Below, piece after piece: positions 43,699-54,249 of a stretch of DNA of 64,000 nucleotides (the stretch's first letter is position 1; every line of letters starts with the position of its first letter). Below the pieces are notes generated by a model. It was not told the DNA's origin. It saw only the letters and a list, made by a program, of their open reading frames with translations, and made no database searches. The stretch comes from Clostridia bacterium. GTDB lineage: Bacteria; Bacillota; Clostridia; Lachnospirales; Anaerotignaceae. Location of the stretch: contig JALFWW010000019.1 of the NCBI GenBank assembly GCA_022786605.1, positions 78,779 through 142,778 on the forward strand, given 5' to 3'. A program made the position numbers and the translations under genes.

Positions 43699-44271
43699 TT
43701 ACGCCATTTGGAACACAATCCCAACCGCCGCGCCAATGAGGATCAGCACAATGGGATGGACTTTTTTCCATTTTCTTGCGGCAAAGAGGATCACAAGGAA
43801 CAGTATCCACTCTCGCCACTGGAACAGGCTGCCCCACTGGGTAGCGGCACCGTTCCATGCTTCTTTATTGAACAGGGAAAGAACGATAACGCCAAAGCCT
43901 GCGGAGGCAATGAGCCCTACCACGATGGGACGCAGACCATAAAAAGCGTTTTCCACCAATGTGCTCTGACGGAAGCGTTCCAGAAATTTATAAACAATGA
44001 TGATGACGATGACAGAAGGTGTTACCAGACCGGCTGTAGCAATAATGCCGCCCAATACACCGCCGCACTGGAAGCCCACATAAGTTGCCATATTGACGCC
44101 CAGAGGACCCGGTGTGGACTCGGAAATAGCGATCATATCGGGAATCTGTGACACGCTGAGCCAAGGGTATTTATCCGCCAAGTCGTAGAGAAATGGCAGT
44201 GTCGCCAGACCGCCGCCTACAGAAAACAGCCCGATCTTGAAAAATTCCAGAAATAATATCAACAGCTGCAT
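43699..44271 (-). CDS. Chromate transporter, second half (short-chain CHR)
   Basis: The 190-residue membrane protein has one CHR domain: GLFSVGGGLATLPFLYDL near residue 15 and SESTPGPLGVNMATYVG near residue 50. It abuts the partner gene. Short-chain CHR proteins work as pairs in antiparallel orientation, usually exporting chromate or a related oxyanion; the true substrate in an anaerobe is uncertain. Confidence 0.92.
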   Translation of the reverse strand: MQLLILFLEFFKIGLFSVGGGLATLPFLYDLADKYPWLSVSQIPDMIAISESTPGPLGVNMATYVGFQCGGVLGGIIATAGLVTPSVIVIIIVYKFLERFRQSTLVENAFYGLRPIVVGLIASAGFGVIVLSLFNKEAWNGAATQWGSLFQWREWILFLVILFAARKWKKVHPIVLILIGAAVGIVFQMA

Positions 44272-44826
44272 TTATTTGGCGCCTCCTTTCTCTTTTGCCT
44301 GAAAGGATTTGACCACAATGCCAATGACTGCACCCACCAGCACCAGCCATACGGGGGAGATATCCACAAAGGTTGCCACCACAAAAGAGATGATAGCAAG
44401 AACAATCCCCAATTTATCCACAACGGATTTCTTCCACATACCGGAAACGGCATTGATGATCAGAACGCCCACCACTACACGGATGCCGCCGAATGCGTTC
44501 TGCACAACAGGTAAATCCGCAAAATTGGTCAGCACTGCCGCAATGACCATGATGATGCAAAGAGAGGGGAACACGCCGCCGGCTGTGGCGAAAATGGCCC
44601 CAGGGATGCCTTTTCTTTTATAGCCGATAAATGTTGCCGTATTGACGAAAATAACGCCGGGGGTACACTGCCCAATGGCGAAGTAATCCAGCACTTCATC
44701 CTCTGTTGCCCATTTCCGGCTCTGCACCACTTCTCTTTGGAGCATGGGCAGCATGGCATAGCCGCCACCAAAGGTAAATGCCCCAATCCGCGCAAAAGTC
44801 AGAAACAATGATATGAGTTCTTTCAT
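44272..44826 (-). CDS. Chromate transporter, first half (short-chain CHR)
   Basis: The 184-residue partner has GAFTFGGGYAMLPMLQREVV and IGQCTPGVIFVNTATFIGY, the same positions as in the neighbour. The two genes touch with no gap, so translation is coupled. It lies 34 bp after prfA and could be read from that operon. Confidence 0.92.
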   Translation of the reverse strand: MKELISLFLTFARIGAFTFGGGYAMLPMLQREVVQSRKWATEDEVLDYFAIGQCTPGVIFVNTATFIGYKRKGIPGAIFATAGGVFPSLCIIMVIAAVLTNFADLPVVQNAFGGIRVVVGVLIINAVSGMWKKSVVDKLGIVLAIISFVVATFVDISPVWLVLVGAVIGIVVKSFQAKEKGGAK

Positions 44827-44860
44827 CTTTTGTCACCTGATTTCTTTTCTTTAGATTTTT

Positions 44861-45937
44861 TTACGCATCGGGATTCTGCGCTTTGAGTTTTTCCATCTGG
44901 TCTGTTGTCACCAGTGTATCCATGATCTCATCCAAATCCCCGTCCAGTATGGCATCAATCCGATGGAGTGTCAACCCCACACGATGGTCTGTCACACGCC
45001 CCTGGGGGAAGTTATAGGTACGGATACGTTCGCTTCTGTCGCCGGTACCCACCTGAGAACGGCGGTCCGCGGAGATGGCCGCGTCATGCGCCTGACGTTC
45101 CCGTTCATACACACGGGCATAAAGTACCTTTAGTGCCTGTTCCTTATTCTTCAGCTGAGATTTTTCATTCTGACAGGATACCACGATACCTGTGGGGATA
45201 TGGGTCATACGAACAGCGGAGTCTGTGGTGTTGACGCACTGACCGCCGTTACCGGATGCACGGAACACATCCACACGGACATCGTTCATGTCGATATGCA
45301 CGTCCACTTCTTCCGCTTCGGGCAGCACTGCCACAGTAACGGTGGAGGTATGGATTCTGCCGCCGCTTTCTGTTGCGGGGATACGTTGGACACGATGGAC
45401 GCCGCTTTCGTATTTCAAACGGGAATATGCCCCCTGACCTGTGATCATAAAGGAAATTTCCTTATAACCGCCCAAATCGCTTTCGCTGGCGTTCATGACT
45501 TCGATTTTCCATTTCCTCCGTTCCGCATAACGGGTATACATGCGGAACAGGTCTGCCGCAAAGAGTGCCGCTTCGTCACCACCTGCGCCGCCGCGGATTT
45601 CCACAATAACGTTTTTCTCATCATTGGGGTCTTTGGGGATCAGCAAAATGGTGATTTCCTTTTGCAGTTCCTCCAGACGTTCTTTGTTTTCCGCCAGTTC
45701 TTCCTTCACCAGTTCCCGGAAATCGTCATCCAGTTTATCTTCCAAAAGCTCCAGTTCTTCCGCAATGGATGCTTTCACTTTTTCGTATTCCCGATATGCT
45801 TCCACAATGGGTGTCATATCGCTGTATTCCTTCATCAGTTTCCGCCACTGGCTCTGATTGGCAATGATTTCAGGGTCGTTGACCTGATCTGCCAAATCCA
45901 TATACTTCTGTTCAATTTCCGCCAATCGGTCAAACAT
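44861..45937 (-). CDS. prfA: Peptide chain release factor 1
   Basis: The 358-residue protein ends translation at UAA and UAG. The GGQ motif is in [10 protein letters not shown] near residue 231; the stop-codon tripeptide region contains [23 protein letters not shown]. The ATG at 45937 overlaps prmC by 8 bp; the track start is 8 residues too early. Confidence 0.97.
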   Translation of the reverse strand: MFDRLAEIEQKYMDLADQVNDPEIIANQSQWRKLMKEYSDMTPIVEAYREYEKVKASIAEELELLEDKLDDDFRELVKEELAENKERLEELQKEITILLIPKDPNDEKNVIVEIRGGAGGDEAALFAADLFRMYTRYAERRKWKIEVMNASESDLGGYKEISFMITGQGAYSRLKYESGVHRVQRIPATESGGRIHTSTVTVAVLPEAEEVDVHIDMNDVRVDVFRASGNGGQCVNTTDSAVRMTHIPTGIVVSCQNEKSQLKNKEQALKVLYARVYERERQAHDAAISADRRSQVGTGDRSERIRTYNFPQGRVTDHRVGLTLHRIDAILDGDLDEIMDTLVTTDQMEKLKAQNPDA

Positions 45938-46799
45938 GAGGCTCCTCCTTCTTCTGTCCAAAAACCACGCGATCCAGCCCTGCCAAGTCCTGACGGCAAG
46001 CTACGGACGTAAAACCTGCTTCCTCCATCAGGGCAAAGAGCGCTTCCCGCTGGTCATATCCAATTTCAAAAAACAGCCAGCCCCCATCCCGCAAACGCGC
46101 AGGGGCTTCCGCTATGATTTTTCTGTAAAAATCCAGACCGTCTTTTCCACCGTCTAAGGCGTTTCTGGGCTCAAAATCCCGAACTTCTGTCATGAGTTCC
46201 TCGCAGTCCGCCGCCGGAATATAAGGCGGGTTGGACACAATGAAGTCCAAGGGAAACAGACTGTCCGGCAAAGCTGAAAATAAATCGCTTTCCACAAAGT
46301 TCACATGAGTCTGGTTTTTCTCGTTGTTTTCTCTGGCAAAAGCCAAGGCTTTGGGGCTGATATCCACAGCAGTCATGTCCATATGTCCCAGTTTTTCCAG
46401 ACAAATGGGGATGCATCCCGTTCCGGTGCCAATATCCAGCCCACGGCGGAGGGATTCTTTTGCCCCTGTTTCCAATATGGTTTCCACCAAAATTTCCGTA
46501 TCCGCCCGGGGAATGAGCACCCCTTCGCCCACAGAAAAAGGCAGTCCCATGAACTCCCATTCCCCCAGAATGTACTGGAGGGGGCGTCCTTTTGCTCTTT
46601 CATCCAGAAAAGCGGCGTATCCCTCCGCCGCTTTTTCATCCAATATGGTTTGTCCTTCTGTCATACGCTGGATTTTGTTCATACCTGTGACTTTTTCCAG
46701 CAGCAGTTCCGCGTCCATGCGGGGATTTTCTCTCCCTGCCGCCGCCAGCATTTCTTTTCCTGTTCGCAGCCACTGGCTGACTGTCTTATTCTGGTTCAT
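45930..46799 (-). CDS. prmC: Release-factor glutamine methyltransferase PrmC
   Basis: The 289-residue protein has an N-terminal helical domain, the SAM motif [15 protein letters not shown] and the catalytic [14 protein letters not shown]. It methylates the GGQ glutamine of the release factor encoded by the overlapping gene. It overlaps yqhQ by 14 bp upstream. Confidence 0.96.
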   Translation of the reverse strand: MNQNKTVSQWLRTGKEMLAAAGRENPRMDAELLLEKVTGMNKIQRMTEGQTILDEKAAEGYAAFLDERAKGRPLQYILGEWEFMGLPFSVGEGVLIPRADTEILVETILETGAKESLRRGLDIGTGTGCIPICLEKLGHMDMTAVDISPKALAFARENNEKNQTHVNFVESDLFSALPDSLFPLDFIVSNPPYIPAADCEELMTEVRDFEPRNALDGGKDGLDFYRKIIAEAPARLRDGGWLFFEIGYDQREALFALMEEAGFTSVACRQDLAGLDRVVFGQKKEEPHV

Positions 46800-47697
46800 C
46801 TTCCAGAACCCCTTTCATGGCAGCGATTGCCGTTTCGATCTGATCCGGGTCAGGCTCTGCCGTGGTGATTTTTTGCAGGCACAGACCGGGATAGCTGATG
46901 AGCGCCACCAACTTGCTGTTGGAATTGCCTGCCCAGCGGATGACTTCATAGGAAATGCCCGCAATGACAGGCACCAGCACGATTCTGGTCACCAGACGCA
47001 GCAGGAAATCATCTGTCCGCACAAAGAAAAATACCACCATACTGATGATCATAACGAACAGCAGGAAACTGGTGCCGCACCGTTTATGAAGTCTGGTGCA
47101 GGGAATGACGTTTTCCACTGTCAGTTCTTTTTCGCTTTCAAAGCAGTTAATGGTCTTATGTTCCGCACCGTGATACTGGAATACCCGATGAATCTCCTTC
47201 ATTCTGGAGATGCCAAACAGATACAGCAGGAAAATGGCAATACGGATGAGCCCTTCAATAACACCCAGCGCCCAGGTAGGCACCATGGTTTTGAAAAAGT
47301 TTCCCAGCCACACAGGCAGCAGGAAAAACAGCAGCATGCCCAAAATCAGGGAAAAGCCCACACTGCAATAAATGATGATGTCATTCATGCGGTCGCCCAG
47401 CTTCTCCTGCAAAAATTTCTCAAACTTGGAAGGCTCCGCCTCCTCTGTCCAATCTTCTCCAGCGATTTCCGCTGAGCGCATCAAAATGCGGGTACCTGTC
47501 ACCAATGAATCCACAAAAGCCGCTACACCGCGGAAAATAGGCAGGCGAAAAATCCCTTTTCTGCCCAGACCGCCCCATTCTTTTTTCTCTATGGTAATCC
47601 CGCCCTCGGGATTGCGTACAGCCATGGCATACATCTTCTTGCCGCGCATCATCACGCCTTCGATGACAGCCTGACCGCCGATATTCGTTCGTTTCAT
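46786..47697 (-). CDS. yqhQ: DUF1385 membrane protein YqhQ
   Basis: The 303-residue protein starts with the DUF1385 signature GGQAVIEGVMMRGKKMYAMAVR and has about four membrane helices plus the conserved YHGAEHKTINCFE and RCGTSFLLFVMIIS. Its role is unknown. Position between rpmE and prmC matches many clostridia. Its start is an ATG with AGGAGG. Confidence 0.94.
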   Translation of the reverse strand: MKRTNIGGQAVIEGVMMRGKKMYAMAVRNPEGGITIEKKEWGGLGRKGIFRLPIFRGVAAFVDSLVTGTRILMRSAEIAGEDWTEEAEPSKFEKFLQEKLGDRMNDIIIYCSVGFSLILGMLLFFLLPVWLGNFFKTMVPTWALGVIEGLIRIAIFLLYLFGISRMKEIHRVFQYHGAEHKTINCFESEKELTVENVIPCTRLHKRCGTSFLLFVMIISMVVFFFVRTDDFLLRLVTRIVLVPVIAGISYEVIRWAGNSNSKLVALISYPGLCLQKITTAEPDPDQIETAIAAMKGVLEDEPE

Positions 47698-47830
47698 GGT
47701 TTTTCCTCCTTTCTGTCAAAAAGACACGCAAAAAACCCCTTCCTTTCGCAGCAGGGCAAACCACAAAAATTTGCCATGTTGCGAAAAAAAGGGCGGACAA
47801 ATTTGCCCAGCCCTTTTACGTGTTTCTTGA

Positions 47831-48034
47831 TTATTTTCTGCCGTATTTTTTGTTGAATTTTTCTACGCGACCGCCTGCTTCCAGCAGCATTTTCTGGCTG
47901 CCTGTGTAGAAAGGATGACATTTGGAGCAAACTTCGACTCTGATTTCATCTTTTGTGGAGCCTGTTACGAATTCGTTGCCACAGTTGCATTTTACTGTCA
48001 CCTGTTTGTAATCGGGATGGATTCCTTCTCTCAT
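47831..48034 (-). CDS. rpmE: Ribosomal protein L31
   Basis: The ATG at 48034 after AGGTGA gives 67 residues: [22 protein letters not shown]... [15 protein letters not shown]. The CxC and CxxC cysteines show the zinc-containing form. The ORF track adds 31 residues upstream. It has its own promoter and lies between rho and yqhQ. Confidence 0.96.
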   Translation of the reverse strand: MREGIHPDYKQVTVKCNCGNEFVTGSTKDEIRVEVCSKCHPFYTGSQKMLLEAGGRVEKFNKKYGRK

Positions 48035-48098
48035 TTTTTTCACCTCATTCTCTAATTTGTTGATCAATAATCCGAAATTATTTAAAGACAACGTGGGT

Positions 48099-48127
48099 AT
48101 TATAGCATAGTTTTTCCGGGATTGCAA
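48099..48127 (-). promoter_or_regulatory. rpmE promoter
   Basis: TTGCAA and TATAAT on the minus strand are separated by 17 bp; the leader to the rpmE start is about 60 nt. Confidence 0.75.
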
Positions 48128-48166
48128 CAGCTTTTCCTGAAAATACCGCCATTTTTCGCTGTTTTT

Positions 48167-49558
48167 TTAAGCGTCCCCTCTGCCCAGCTGTTTTTCCCAT
48201 ATGGGCAGACGTTCCACAAATTCCGCATTTGTTTTTGTTTTATGCATCAGGTCATAAAAACCCTGTGTCATTTCCACTGCCGTCATGGTTGCCGCCATCC
48301 GCCGCAGGGTGTAGTTGCATTCCATTTCCGCTGGGCTAAGCAGCTTATCTTCCCGTCTGGTGCCGGACTTGATAATGTCCACCGCCGGGAAAATCCGCCG
48401 TTCCGCCAGTTTTTTATCCAGCACCAGTTCCATATTGCCGGTGCCTTTGAATTCCTCGAAAACCACTTCATCCATTTTGCTGCCTGTATCCACCAATGCC
48501 GTTGCCAGTATAGTAAGGCTGCCGCCGCCTTCAATGTTTCTGGCCGCGCCGAAGAACCGCTTGGGCATATACAGTGCCGCCGGATCAAGACCGCCGGACA
48601 GGGTTCTGCCGCTGGGGGGAATGGCGAGGTTATAGGCTCTGGCAAGTCTTGTTAAACTGTCCAAGAGAATCACAAGGTCTTTCCCCTGTTCCACCATGCG
48701 TTTTGCCCGCTCCAATACCATTTCCGTCACCCGTTTATGGTGTTCCGGCTGCTGGTCGAAGGTAGAATAGACGATTTCCACGTTTTCTCCCTCAATGGAA
48801 CGCTGGATGTCCGTCACTTCTTCTGGACGCTCGTCGATGAGCAGTACAATGAGGTGGACTTCCTTATGATTCTGGGTGATGGCATTTGCCACCTGTGTCA
48901 AAAGCATAGTTTTCCCCACTTTGGGCGGCGCAACGATCATACCTCTCTGACCTTTGCCAATGGGTGCGATAAGGTCGATGATGCGTCCTGTCAATTCTTC
49001 CGCGCCTGTTTCCAAATGGAGTTTTTCCTCTGGATAAATGGGTGTCAGTTCCTCAAAATTGGGGCGTCTGGCTGCCACATCGGGGCGATCGCCATTGACG
49101 GTTTTCACAAAAATGAGGGCACCGAATTTCTCCCCTTCTCTTGCAGGACGGAGAATACCTTTGATGGCATCCCCTGTTTTCAGCCGAAAACGGCGAATCT
49201 GGGAGGGAGAAACATAAATATCCCCTGTTCCCGGCAGAAAGTTTTCTGTTCTCAAAAAACCAAAGCCATCCGCCATGACTTCCAAAATCCCTTCGCCCTG
49301 TTCCTGTGTTTCCCGCTGGGGGCGTTCGTTGTGTTCCGGCTGCGCCATTTCTTCCTTTGGCATCTGCGCTCTTTCTTCAGAAAAACCACAAACAGCCACA
49401 TCTTCGGCATTTTTCGCCAAGGATTGTGACTGCTTTTCTTGGATTCTTGCGATAAGTTCGCCTTTTTTTAAGGCGGAAATGGGACCAAGTCCCATTTCCT
49501 TTGCCATTTTTCTCAGTTCCATCAGGGTTTTCTGTTCCAGTGTTTCCTTTTCCATCAT
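48167..49558 (-). CDS. rho: Transcription termination factor Rho
   Basis: The 463-residue helicase has an N-terminal Rho_N helical domain ([25 protein letters not shown]), a short charged linker, the RNA-binding cold-shock fold ([27 protein letters not shown]) and the ATPase with [11 protein letters not shown] near residue 209 and the Q/R-loop region. The ATG at 49558 has AAGGAG; the next codon is also ATG. Confidence 0.97.
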   Translation of the reverse strand: MMEKETLEQKTLMELRKMAKEMGLGPISALKKGELIARIQEKQSQSLAKNAEDVAVCGFSEERAQMPKEEMAQPEHNERPQRETQEQGEGILEVMADGFGFLRTENFLPGTGDIYVSPSQIRRFRLKTGDAIKGILRPAREGEKFGALIFVKTVNGDRPDVAARRPNFEELTPIYPEEKLHLETGAEELTGRIIDLIAPIGKGQRGMIVAPPKVGKTMLLTQVANAITQNHKEVHLIVLLIDERPEEVTDIQRSIEGENVEIVYSTFDQQPEHHKRVTEMVLERAKRMVEQGKDLVILLDSLTRLARAYNLAIPPSGRTLSGGLDPAALYMPKRFFGAARNIEGGGSLTILATALVDTGSKMDEVVFEEFKGTGNMELVLDKKLAERRIFPAVDIIKSGTRREDKLLSPAEMECNYTLRRMAATMTAVEMTQGFYDLMHKTKTNAEFVERLPIWEKQLGRGDA

Positions 49559-49602
49559 TACCTGACTCCTTTTTTCCGCAAGCAAGCTACATGATCACGT
49601 CA

Positions 49603-50703
49603 TTACGCCGCGGGGATTTTCAGTACATCGCCGGGCTTGATATTTTGACCTTCCTTCAAGCCGTTTGCTTCCAGAATTTTTGTATATTCAGAACCATTGC
49701 CATAGAATTTCTGTGCCATGCTCCAAGGGGTTTCGCCATCCTGTACGGTGTATTCTTTCATACCGCTGCTGGATGTTGTGCCTGTTGTTGTACCGGATGT
49801 TTCTTTCTTATCATCTGTTGTTGTGCCTTCTGTTTTTTCACCGTCAGCAGTTTCTTCTTTTTTCGCGCCATCAGGGTTTTTCAGCGCGTCCAGTTCTTCC
49901 TGGAGCTGCATTTTTTCCAGCTGTACCTGTTCATATTTTTCGTTCAGGCTCTGGCTGTCTGTCACTTTCTGCTGGGCTTCTTCCAGCTGGCTGGACAGTG
50001 TCACGGTTTTAAAGATCAGGAAAACAATGAGCACCAGACCAACAATGCCCAGGATCATAGGCAGTTTGCTCTTTCTGCCGCCTCTGTAATCATCATCATA
50101 ATCATCATAGAGGCTGTCCAGATGTTCCTGTTTTGCACGTTCCTCAAAGTCGATGTCTTCATAACGGGGACGGTCACCTGCACGTTCCATATCAGAAAAA
50201 GGCATTTCTTCCCGTTCTTTTTTCTGTTTTTTCTTCTTTGTCATACCGGATTTCTGAGGCACGGATGTCTGAATGGTCACTTCTTCCATGATTCTGGATT
50301 TTTTCCGCGCGGGCATCACGCTGACATACTGGATGTCTTCGTTATAGCTGTCATCCATTCCATAACCGTCCTGTTCACTTTCGGCGCTTCTTGCACGACG
50401 GGACACATAGCGTGTGGGGTCACCTTCCTGCTGGGGCGCCCGTCTGATTTCATTGATCTCAGAGCTTACCTGCTGCATTCTGGCTTCTTTGACTTCTTCC
50501 ACATCTTCCCGCTGGGGACGTCTTGTGCGGTATGCCGCCGCTTCCGCGTCCTCACTGGCACGACCCATGAGGGGATGTGTCTGCATCAAAATATCCTGCA
50601 CTTCTTTGGGCAGGTCGTTATACAAATCTGCGTAATACTCTTTATCCGCATCACTCATACTGCGGCCCTGGCTGCCATTTTCCAGTTTATCTTTCTCTTC
50701 CAT
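49603..50703 (-). CDS. LysM-domain membrane protein with coiled coil
   Basis: The 366-residue protein has a charged cytoplasmic N-terminal half (about 1-205, rich in Arg/Glu/Asp), one membrane helix (LPMILGIVGLVLIVFLIF), an outside coiled coil of about 45 residues (SSQLEEAQQKVTDSQSLNEKYEQVQLEK), a Thr/Lys/Glu-rich linker and a C-terminal LysM domain (YTVQDGETPWSMAQKFYGNGSEY). It should link the membrane to peptidoglycan. A GGAGG precedes the ATG, 45 bp from rho. Confidence 0.9.
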   Translation of the reverse strand: MEEKDKLENGSQGRSMSDADKEYYADLYNDLPKEVQDILMQTHPLMGRASEDAEAAAYRTRRPQREDVEEVKEARMQQVSSEINEIRRAPQQEGDPTRYVSRRARSAESEQDGYGMDDSYNEDIQYVSVMPARKKSRIMEEVTIQTSVPQKSGMTKKKKQKKEREEMPFSDMERAGDRPRYEDIDFEERAKQEHLDSLYDDYDDDYRGGRKSKLPMILGIVGLVLIVFLIFKTVTLSSQLEEAQQKVTDSQSLNEKYEQVQLEKMQLQEELDALKNPDGAKKEETADGEKTEGTTTDDKKETSGTTTGTTSSSGMKEYTVQDGETPWSMAQKFYGNGSEYTKILEANGLKEGQNIKPGDVLKIPAA

Positions 50704-50924
50704 ATGATACCTCCAAAGACAGTTTTTTCCTGTTTTTTTGCATACGAGTTTTCTAAATTTTGCTTTTACATCTTATTTATTTTACATTCTTCCGGTGAAA
50801 GTGTCAACCAAAGGGTTGAATTTTCAATGATTTGTAAGGATTTCTTTTGCCAAAGAAACCTTTGTCCGCGCCATAAAAAACAGGAGGTGACTGTTTTTAT
50901 CAGCCCCTCCCATTTTTCCCGTTG

Positions 50925-52535
50925 TTATTGCAGACTTGTTACAGTACAAGTGCCGTCCGCTTCTGTCACATATTCCAGTTTCACGGTACTGCCCACCTGT
51001 TTTTTCAAAACTTCCAGATGGTCAGCGGCTTTGACGGCAAAGAGTTCCTCTCTGCCCTCCAGCATCAAATAGTAATAGGTATTGCCGTCAGCAACGATAT
51101 CCTTCAGCAGCGTGATTTTTCCCTCTGCTGTTGTGCCGTCTCCTGAAGGCGTCACATTGATGCCGCTGTTTGCCATAAGATTGCGGTAAACCTTTTCACA
51201 CTCTGCCACCGTATCCCCAATGGCCACAATATGATATTTCTCGATATTGACCATGGCATATTTCTTCACCAGACCTGCCGCATCCTTCAAAGAAAGGAAG
51301 TAGGTAGGTTCATCGGCGATATTCAGCAAAATGGGGAATGTTGCCGTATAGCCCAAATGCTGCACTTCCCCTTCAGCGGAAGCCATGGCGGAAATTTCTT
51401 TGGCGCCGGAAATCTGATAATAATTGGTTTCCTTGGTGCGGCTGTTCATCAGCACAAACCCAACGATGGATTCATCACCGCCGATGGATGTGACACCGGT
51501 ATATACCCATACGTCATCGTCCAAAGCTACATAGTTATAGCCTTCTGTGGTCTGCAAACAGCCTTTCTGCCCAAACTTGCTGTTGATAAAGCCATTTTGC
51601 AGTGTGCCGTAATAATCATACTGATCCACTAGCAGTTCTGCGTCATAAACCTTATCCACCCACTGGGGCACGTCTGCCACATCGTAATAAGCATGTTCCC
51701 CTGTGGAAGCGTTCACCAGAATGACACCTGTGATATCCGTACCGCCGAAAAGCCCGATGGTCCTTGTTTCCACGGAGCATACCCAGTAAGGCACACCATT
51801 GTCATCCACCTCAAAATTGCTGCTGCGGATCATGGCTGTGGGATAACGGAACCGTACATATCGATACAGATTCCGTCCGAAATGTTCAAAGGGAGAATAT
51901 TTGATGCCCTGTCCTTCCGGCAGCTTCACCAGTTCCACATCCTGTGTGGTCATGTCGATGTTCATGTATGCGGGAATGCCTGTATCCCGGTTGGTGAGCC
52001 ATTTGATCAAGTCACCGTATTCCAGCGGTGTCACACGGACAGGCTTACTGTTCAGGTTGATCTGGTTATAGTAACTGCTGACTTCATACTGGGAAACCAT
52101 ATCCACCATGGAACCCATTTCACGTTCTGCCAGTTTCGCGGCGGAATCGCTGTCCAGAATAGGAATCTGGCTGTAATTGACTTCGTGGATGTCCTCCGCA
52201 AAGTCCCCTGTCTGCACTGTCAGCAAAGAACTGTAGGCAGATGCCCGCAGAATGGGAGAGGACAGCAGCACCCCTACTCCATAAATGACCACCAGCGCCA
52301 AAGGGATATACAGCAGTTTTTTCAGCACCGGGTTGCTTTCCCACTGACTTTCTTTATGGAAAAACAATGTTTTGGCGATTGTCCAGAAATTGATGACCAG
52401 CGCCACAACGATCATTGCCACAAAGAACATCCAGCTTTCATTGCTGTGGATATTCAGCGGCGGCAAATAGTAATAATACATCCCCGCCCAAATGACCAGC
52501 GTCAAGAGCAAGGGAATCCACTTGCTTTTTTTCAA
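50925..52535 (-). CDS. Large membrane-anchored protein of unknown function
   Basis: The 536-residue protein has three N-terminal membrane helices (about residues 8-25, 33-55, 72-92) and a large extracytoplasmic domain of about 430 residues, rich in Tyr and beta-strand patterns (SIGGDESIVGFVLMNSRTKETNYYQISGAKE). I do not recognise the family. A TTG start fits GAGGAG with 9-nt spacing. It is divergent from mecA. Confidence 0.85.
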   Translation of the reverse strand: MKKSKWIPLLLTLVIWAGMYYYYLPPLNIHSNESWMFFVAMIVVALVINFWTIAKTLFFHKESQWESNPVLKKLLYIPLALVVIYGVGVLLSSPILRASAYSSLLTVQTGDFAEDIHEVNYSQIPILDSDSAAKLAEREMGSMVDMVSQYEVSSYYNQINLNSKPVRVTPLEYGDLIKWLTNRDTGIPAYMNIDMTTQDVELVKLPEGQGIKYSPFEHFGRNLYRYVRFRYPTAMIRSSNFEVDDNGVPYWVCSVETRTIGLFGGTDITGVILVNASTGEHAYYDVADVPQWVDKVYDAELLVDQYDYYGTLQNGFINSKFGQKGCLQTTEGYNYVALDDDVWVYTGVTSIGGDESIVGFVLMNSRTKETNYYQISGAKEISAMASAEGEVQHLGYTATFPILLNIADEPTYFLSLKDAAGLVKKYAMVNIEKYHIVAIGDTVAECEKVYRNLMANSGINVTPSGDGTTAEGKITLLKDIVADGNTYYYLMLEGREELFAVKAADHLEVLKKQVGSTVKLEYVTEADGTCTVTSLQ

Positions 52536-52653
52536 TTCATGTCACTCCTCTCGGATTTTTGCAGTGTTTTCAGCGAAAAAACCCTGTTTTTTTCAGTTTT
52601 TTGTGATTTTTCTCAGGATTCTCCTCTTTACATATTCTCTGCAATTCATTATA

Positions 52654-52687
52654 CTATACTATATTTCCAGAGAATTGTATAGTATAG
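52654..52687. promoter_or_regulatory. Dyad between divergent genes
   Basis: CTATACTATA and TATAGTATAG form perfect 10-bp arms around 14 bp between the 536-residue protein gene and mecA. The arms contain -10-like sequences on both strands, so this may be a face-to-face promoter region or an operator. Confidence 0.45.
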
Positions 52688-52742
52688 ACCAGATACAAAA
52701 TCGCGTGCAGAAAGCACATCATTGTTAAAGGACGTGATATAT

Positions 52743-53396
52743 ATGAAAATAGAACGTGTAAGCGACACACAGCTGAAACTGACGCTGACAAAAGCCGATC
52801 TGGCAGAGCGGGACATCCAGCTGGAAGACCTCATCCGCCCCGGCGAAAAAACACAGCAGCTGTTCCGCGACATCATGGAACAGGCCATGGAAGAATGCGA
52901 TTTCATCACAGAAAACACACCTTTGATGGTGGAAGCCGTACCAGTGGGTCTGGACGGCATCATGATCATCGTCACAAAGGTAGAGAACAAAGACAAAAAC
53001 AGCAATCCTACGGAGCTGTTCAATCAGGTAAAGGATCTGCACCGATTCAAGAAAAAACCACTGGCTACAGAAGAAGCGGAAGCCAAAGAGGACGACGACC
53101 TTTTGGTTTACTCCTTCAGCAAACTGGATGACGTCATCGACCTGTCCATCCGACTGGAACCTCTGTTCCACGGGGCTTCTTCTCTGTACAAAAACGAAGG
53201 CAGATATTTCCTGGTGATGCAGGGCAATACATACACCACCGAGGAAACCATCGACGATCTGGAAACCATTCTGGATGAATACGGGCAGAAACACATTTCC
53301 ACACTGCTTTCCAAGTATTATCTGGCAGAGCATGGGGAAACCATCATCGGCGAAAAAGCCATCAAGGCGTTGGCGCTGAGTTTTGGGAAAGCTTAA
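52743..53396 (+). CDS. mecA: Adaptor protein MecA
   Basis: The ATG at 52743 gives 217 residues: an N-terminal substrate-binding part (MKIERVSDTQLKLTLTKADLAERDIQLEDL), an acidic linker and a C-terminal ClpC-binding domain (FSKLDDVIDLSIRLEPLFHGASSLYKNEGRYFLVM). It targets proteins to ClpCP. The track start at 52722 adds seven residues; the ATATAT before 52743 gives a weak ribosome binding site (AAAGGACG). Confidence 0.93.
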   Translation: MKIERVSDTQLKLTLTKADLAERDIQLEDLIRPGEKTQQLFRDIMEQAMEECDFITENTPLMVEAVPVGLDGIMIIVTKVENKDKNSNPTELFNQVKDLHRFKKKPLATEEAEAKEDDDLLVYSFSKLDDVIDLSIRLEPLFHGASSLYKNEGRYFLVMQGNTYTTEETIDDLETILDEYGQKHISTLLSKYYLAEHGETIIGEKAIKALALSFGKA

Positions 53397-53399
53397 AAA

Positions 53400-53436
53400 A
53401 AAGCTGACATTTCTTACGAAATGTCAGCTTTTTTAT
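53400..53436. terminator. Bidirectional terminator between mecA and the DUF2461 gene
   Basis: A 12-bp stem (AAGCTGACATTT and its complement) is flanked by A and T runs and serves both convergent genes. Confidence 0.85.
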
Positions 53437-53437
53437 G

Positions 53438-54121
53438 TTACTCCTCCACATGAATTTCCCTGAGGAATCCATACATAGGCAGCAATTTTTCCCAGCCTTC
53501 CACAACGAAATCCACCAGTTCGGAAGAGAACAGCAAATCGTCAATTTCTCTGGAGGCAGTCAGTCCCAGGCTTTTCCGCTGATACCACTCCATGACGGCA
53601 GGGCTATAATTCCCTTTTCCCATGGGGCGTTTATAGGAATCCCCATAGAGGACAAATTCCTTCATTTTTGCCGTATCTTTCACCAGACGTTCAAAGGCGT
53701 CAGGGGCAGCATCTACTTTTTTCCGAAAAGCCTGCATATAAGCAGGTCTGCCTTCATAAAATCCCATGCCATATTCATAGCCTTCGGGCATCACTTCAAA
53801 GTAAAACACCGGACGGAATTTCCACTGTTCCGCTTTTGTCATAGGCTCTTTCAGTACCATCCATTTTCTTGCCTTATAAGGGCTTTTATCCTTGGAAAAG
53901 CGCACATCCCGATTAATACGGGAAATGGAAAAATCCATCTGGGGCACATTCTTCTTTTCCAGAAATTTTTTCGTCAATGCCGCCGAAAGAGCGTCAAAAG
54001 GTTCCTTCAGTACCCTGCGGTACCGTTCCCGATTCTCCTCCATCCACGCTTTATTGTTATTCATTCGCAGTTCCCAAAGAAAATCTATGGTTTCGGGGGT
54101 AAAACCCGTAAAGTCTGTCAT
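53438..54121 (-). CDS. DUF2461 (TIGR02453) family protein
   Basis: The 227-residue protein has the family features FLWELRMNNNKAWMEENRERYRR, DVRFSKDKSPYKARKWMV and PEGYEYGMGFYEG. It is a conserved cytoplasmic protein of unknown function. Its neighbours give no clue. Confidence 0.92.
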   Translation of the reverse strand: MTDFTGFTPETIDFLWELRMNNNKAWMEENRERYRRVLKEPFDALSAALTKKFLEKKNVPQMDFSISRINRDVRFSKDKSPYKARKWMVLKEPMTKAEQWKFRPVFYFEVMPEGYEYGMGFYEGRPAYMQAFRKKVDAAPDAFERLVKDTAKMKEFVLYGDSYKRPMGKGNYSPAVMEWYQRKSLGLTASREIDDLLFSSELVDFVVEGWEKLLPMYGFLREIHVEE

Positions 54122-54180
54122 AATACCACTTCCTTTCGCCTATGATCATACCGTAAAACTGGGAAAAAGAAAAGACAAAA

Positions 54181-54224
54181 AAACACGGAATCCGTGCCAT
54201 GATGTCATGGAGAATTCCGTGTTT
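54181..54224 (-). terminator. hppA terminator
   Basis: Arms AAACACGGAAT/ATTCCGTGTTT (11 bp) enclose a second hairpin CCATGATGTCATGG; it lies 26 bp beyond the hppA stop, with a T-rich tail on the minus strand. Confidence 0.7.
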
Positions 54225-54249
54225 GTGTTTGTATCAAATGCCGTAAAGA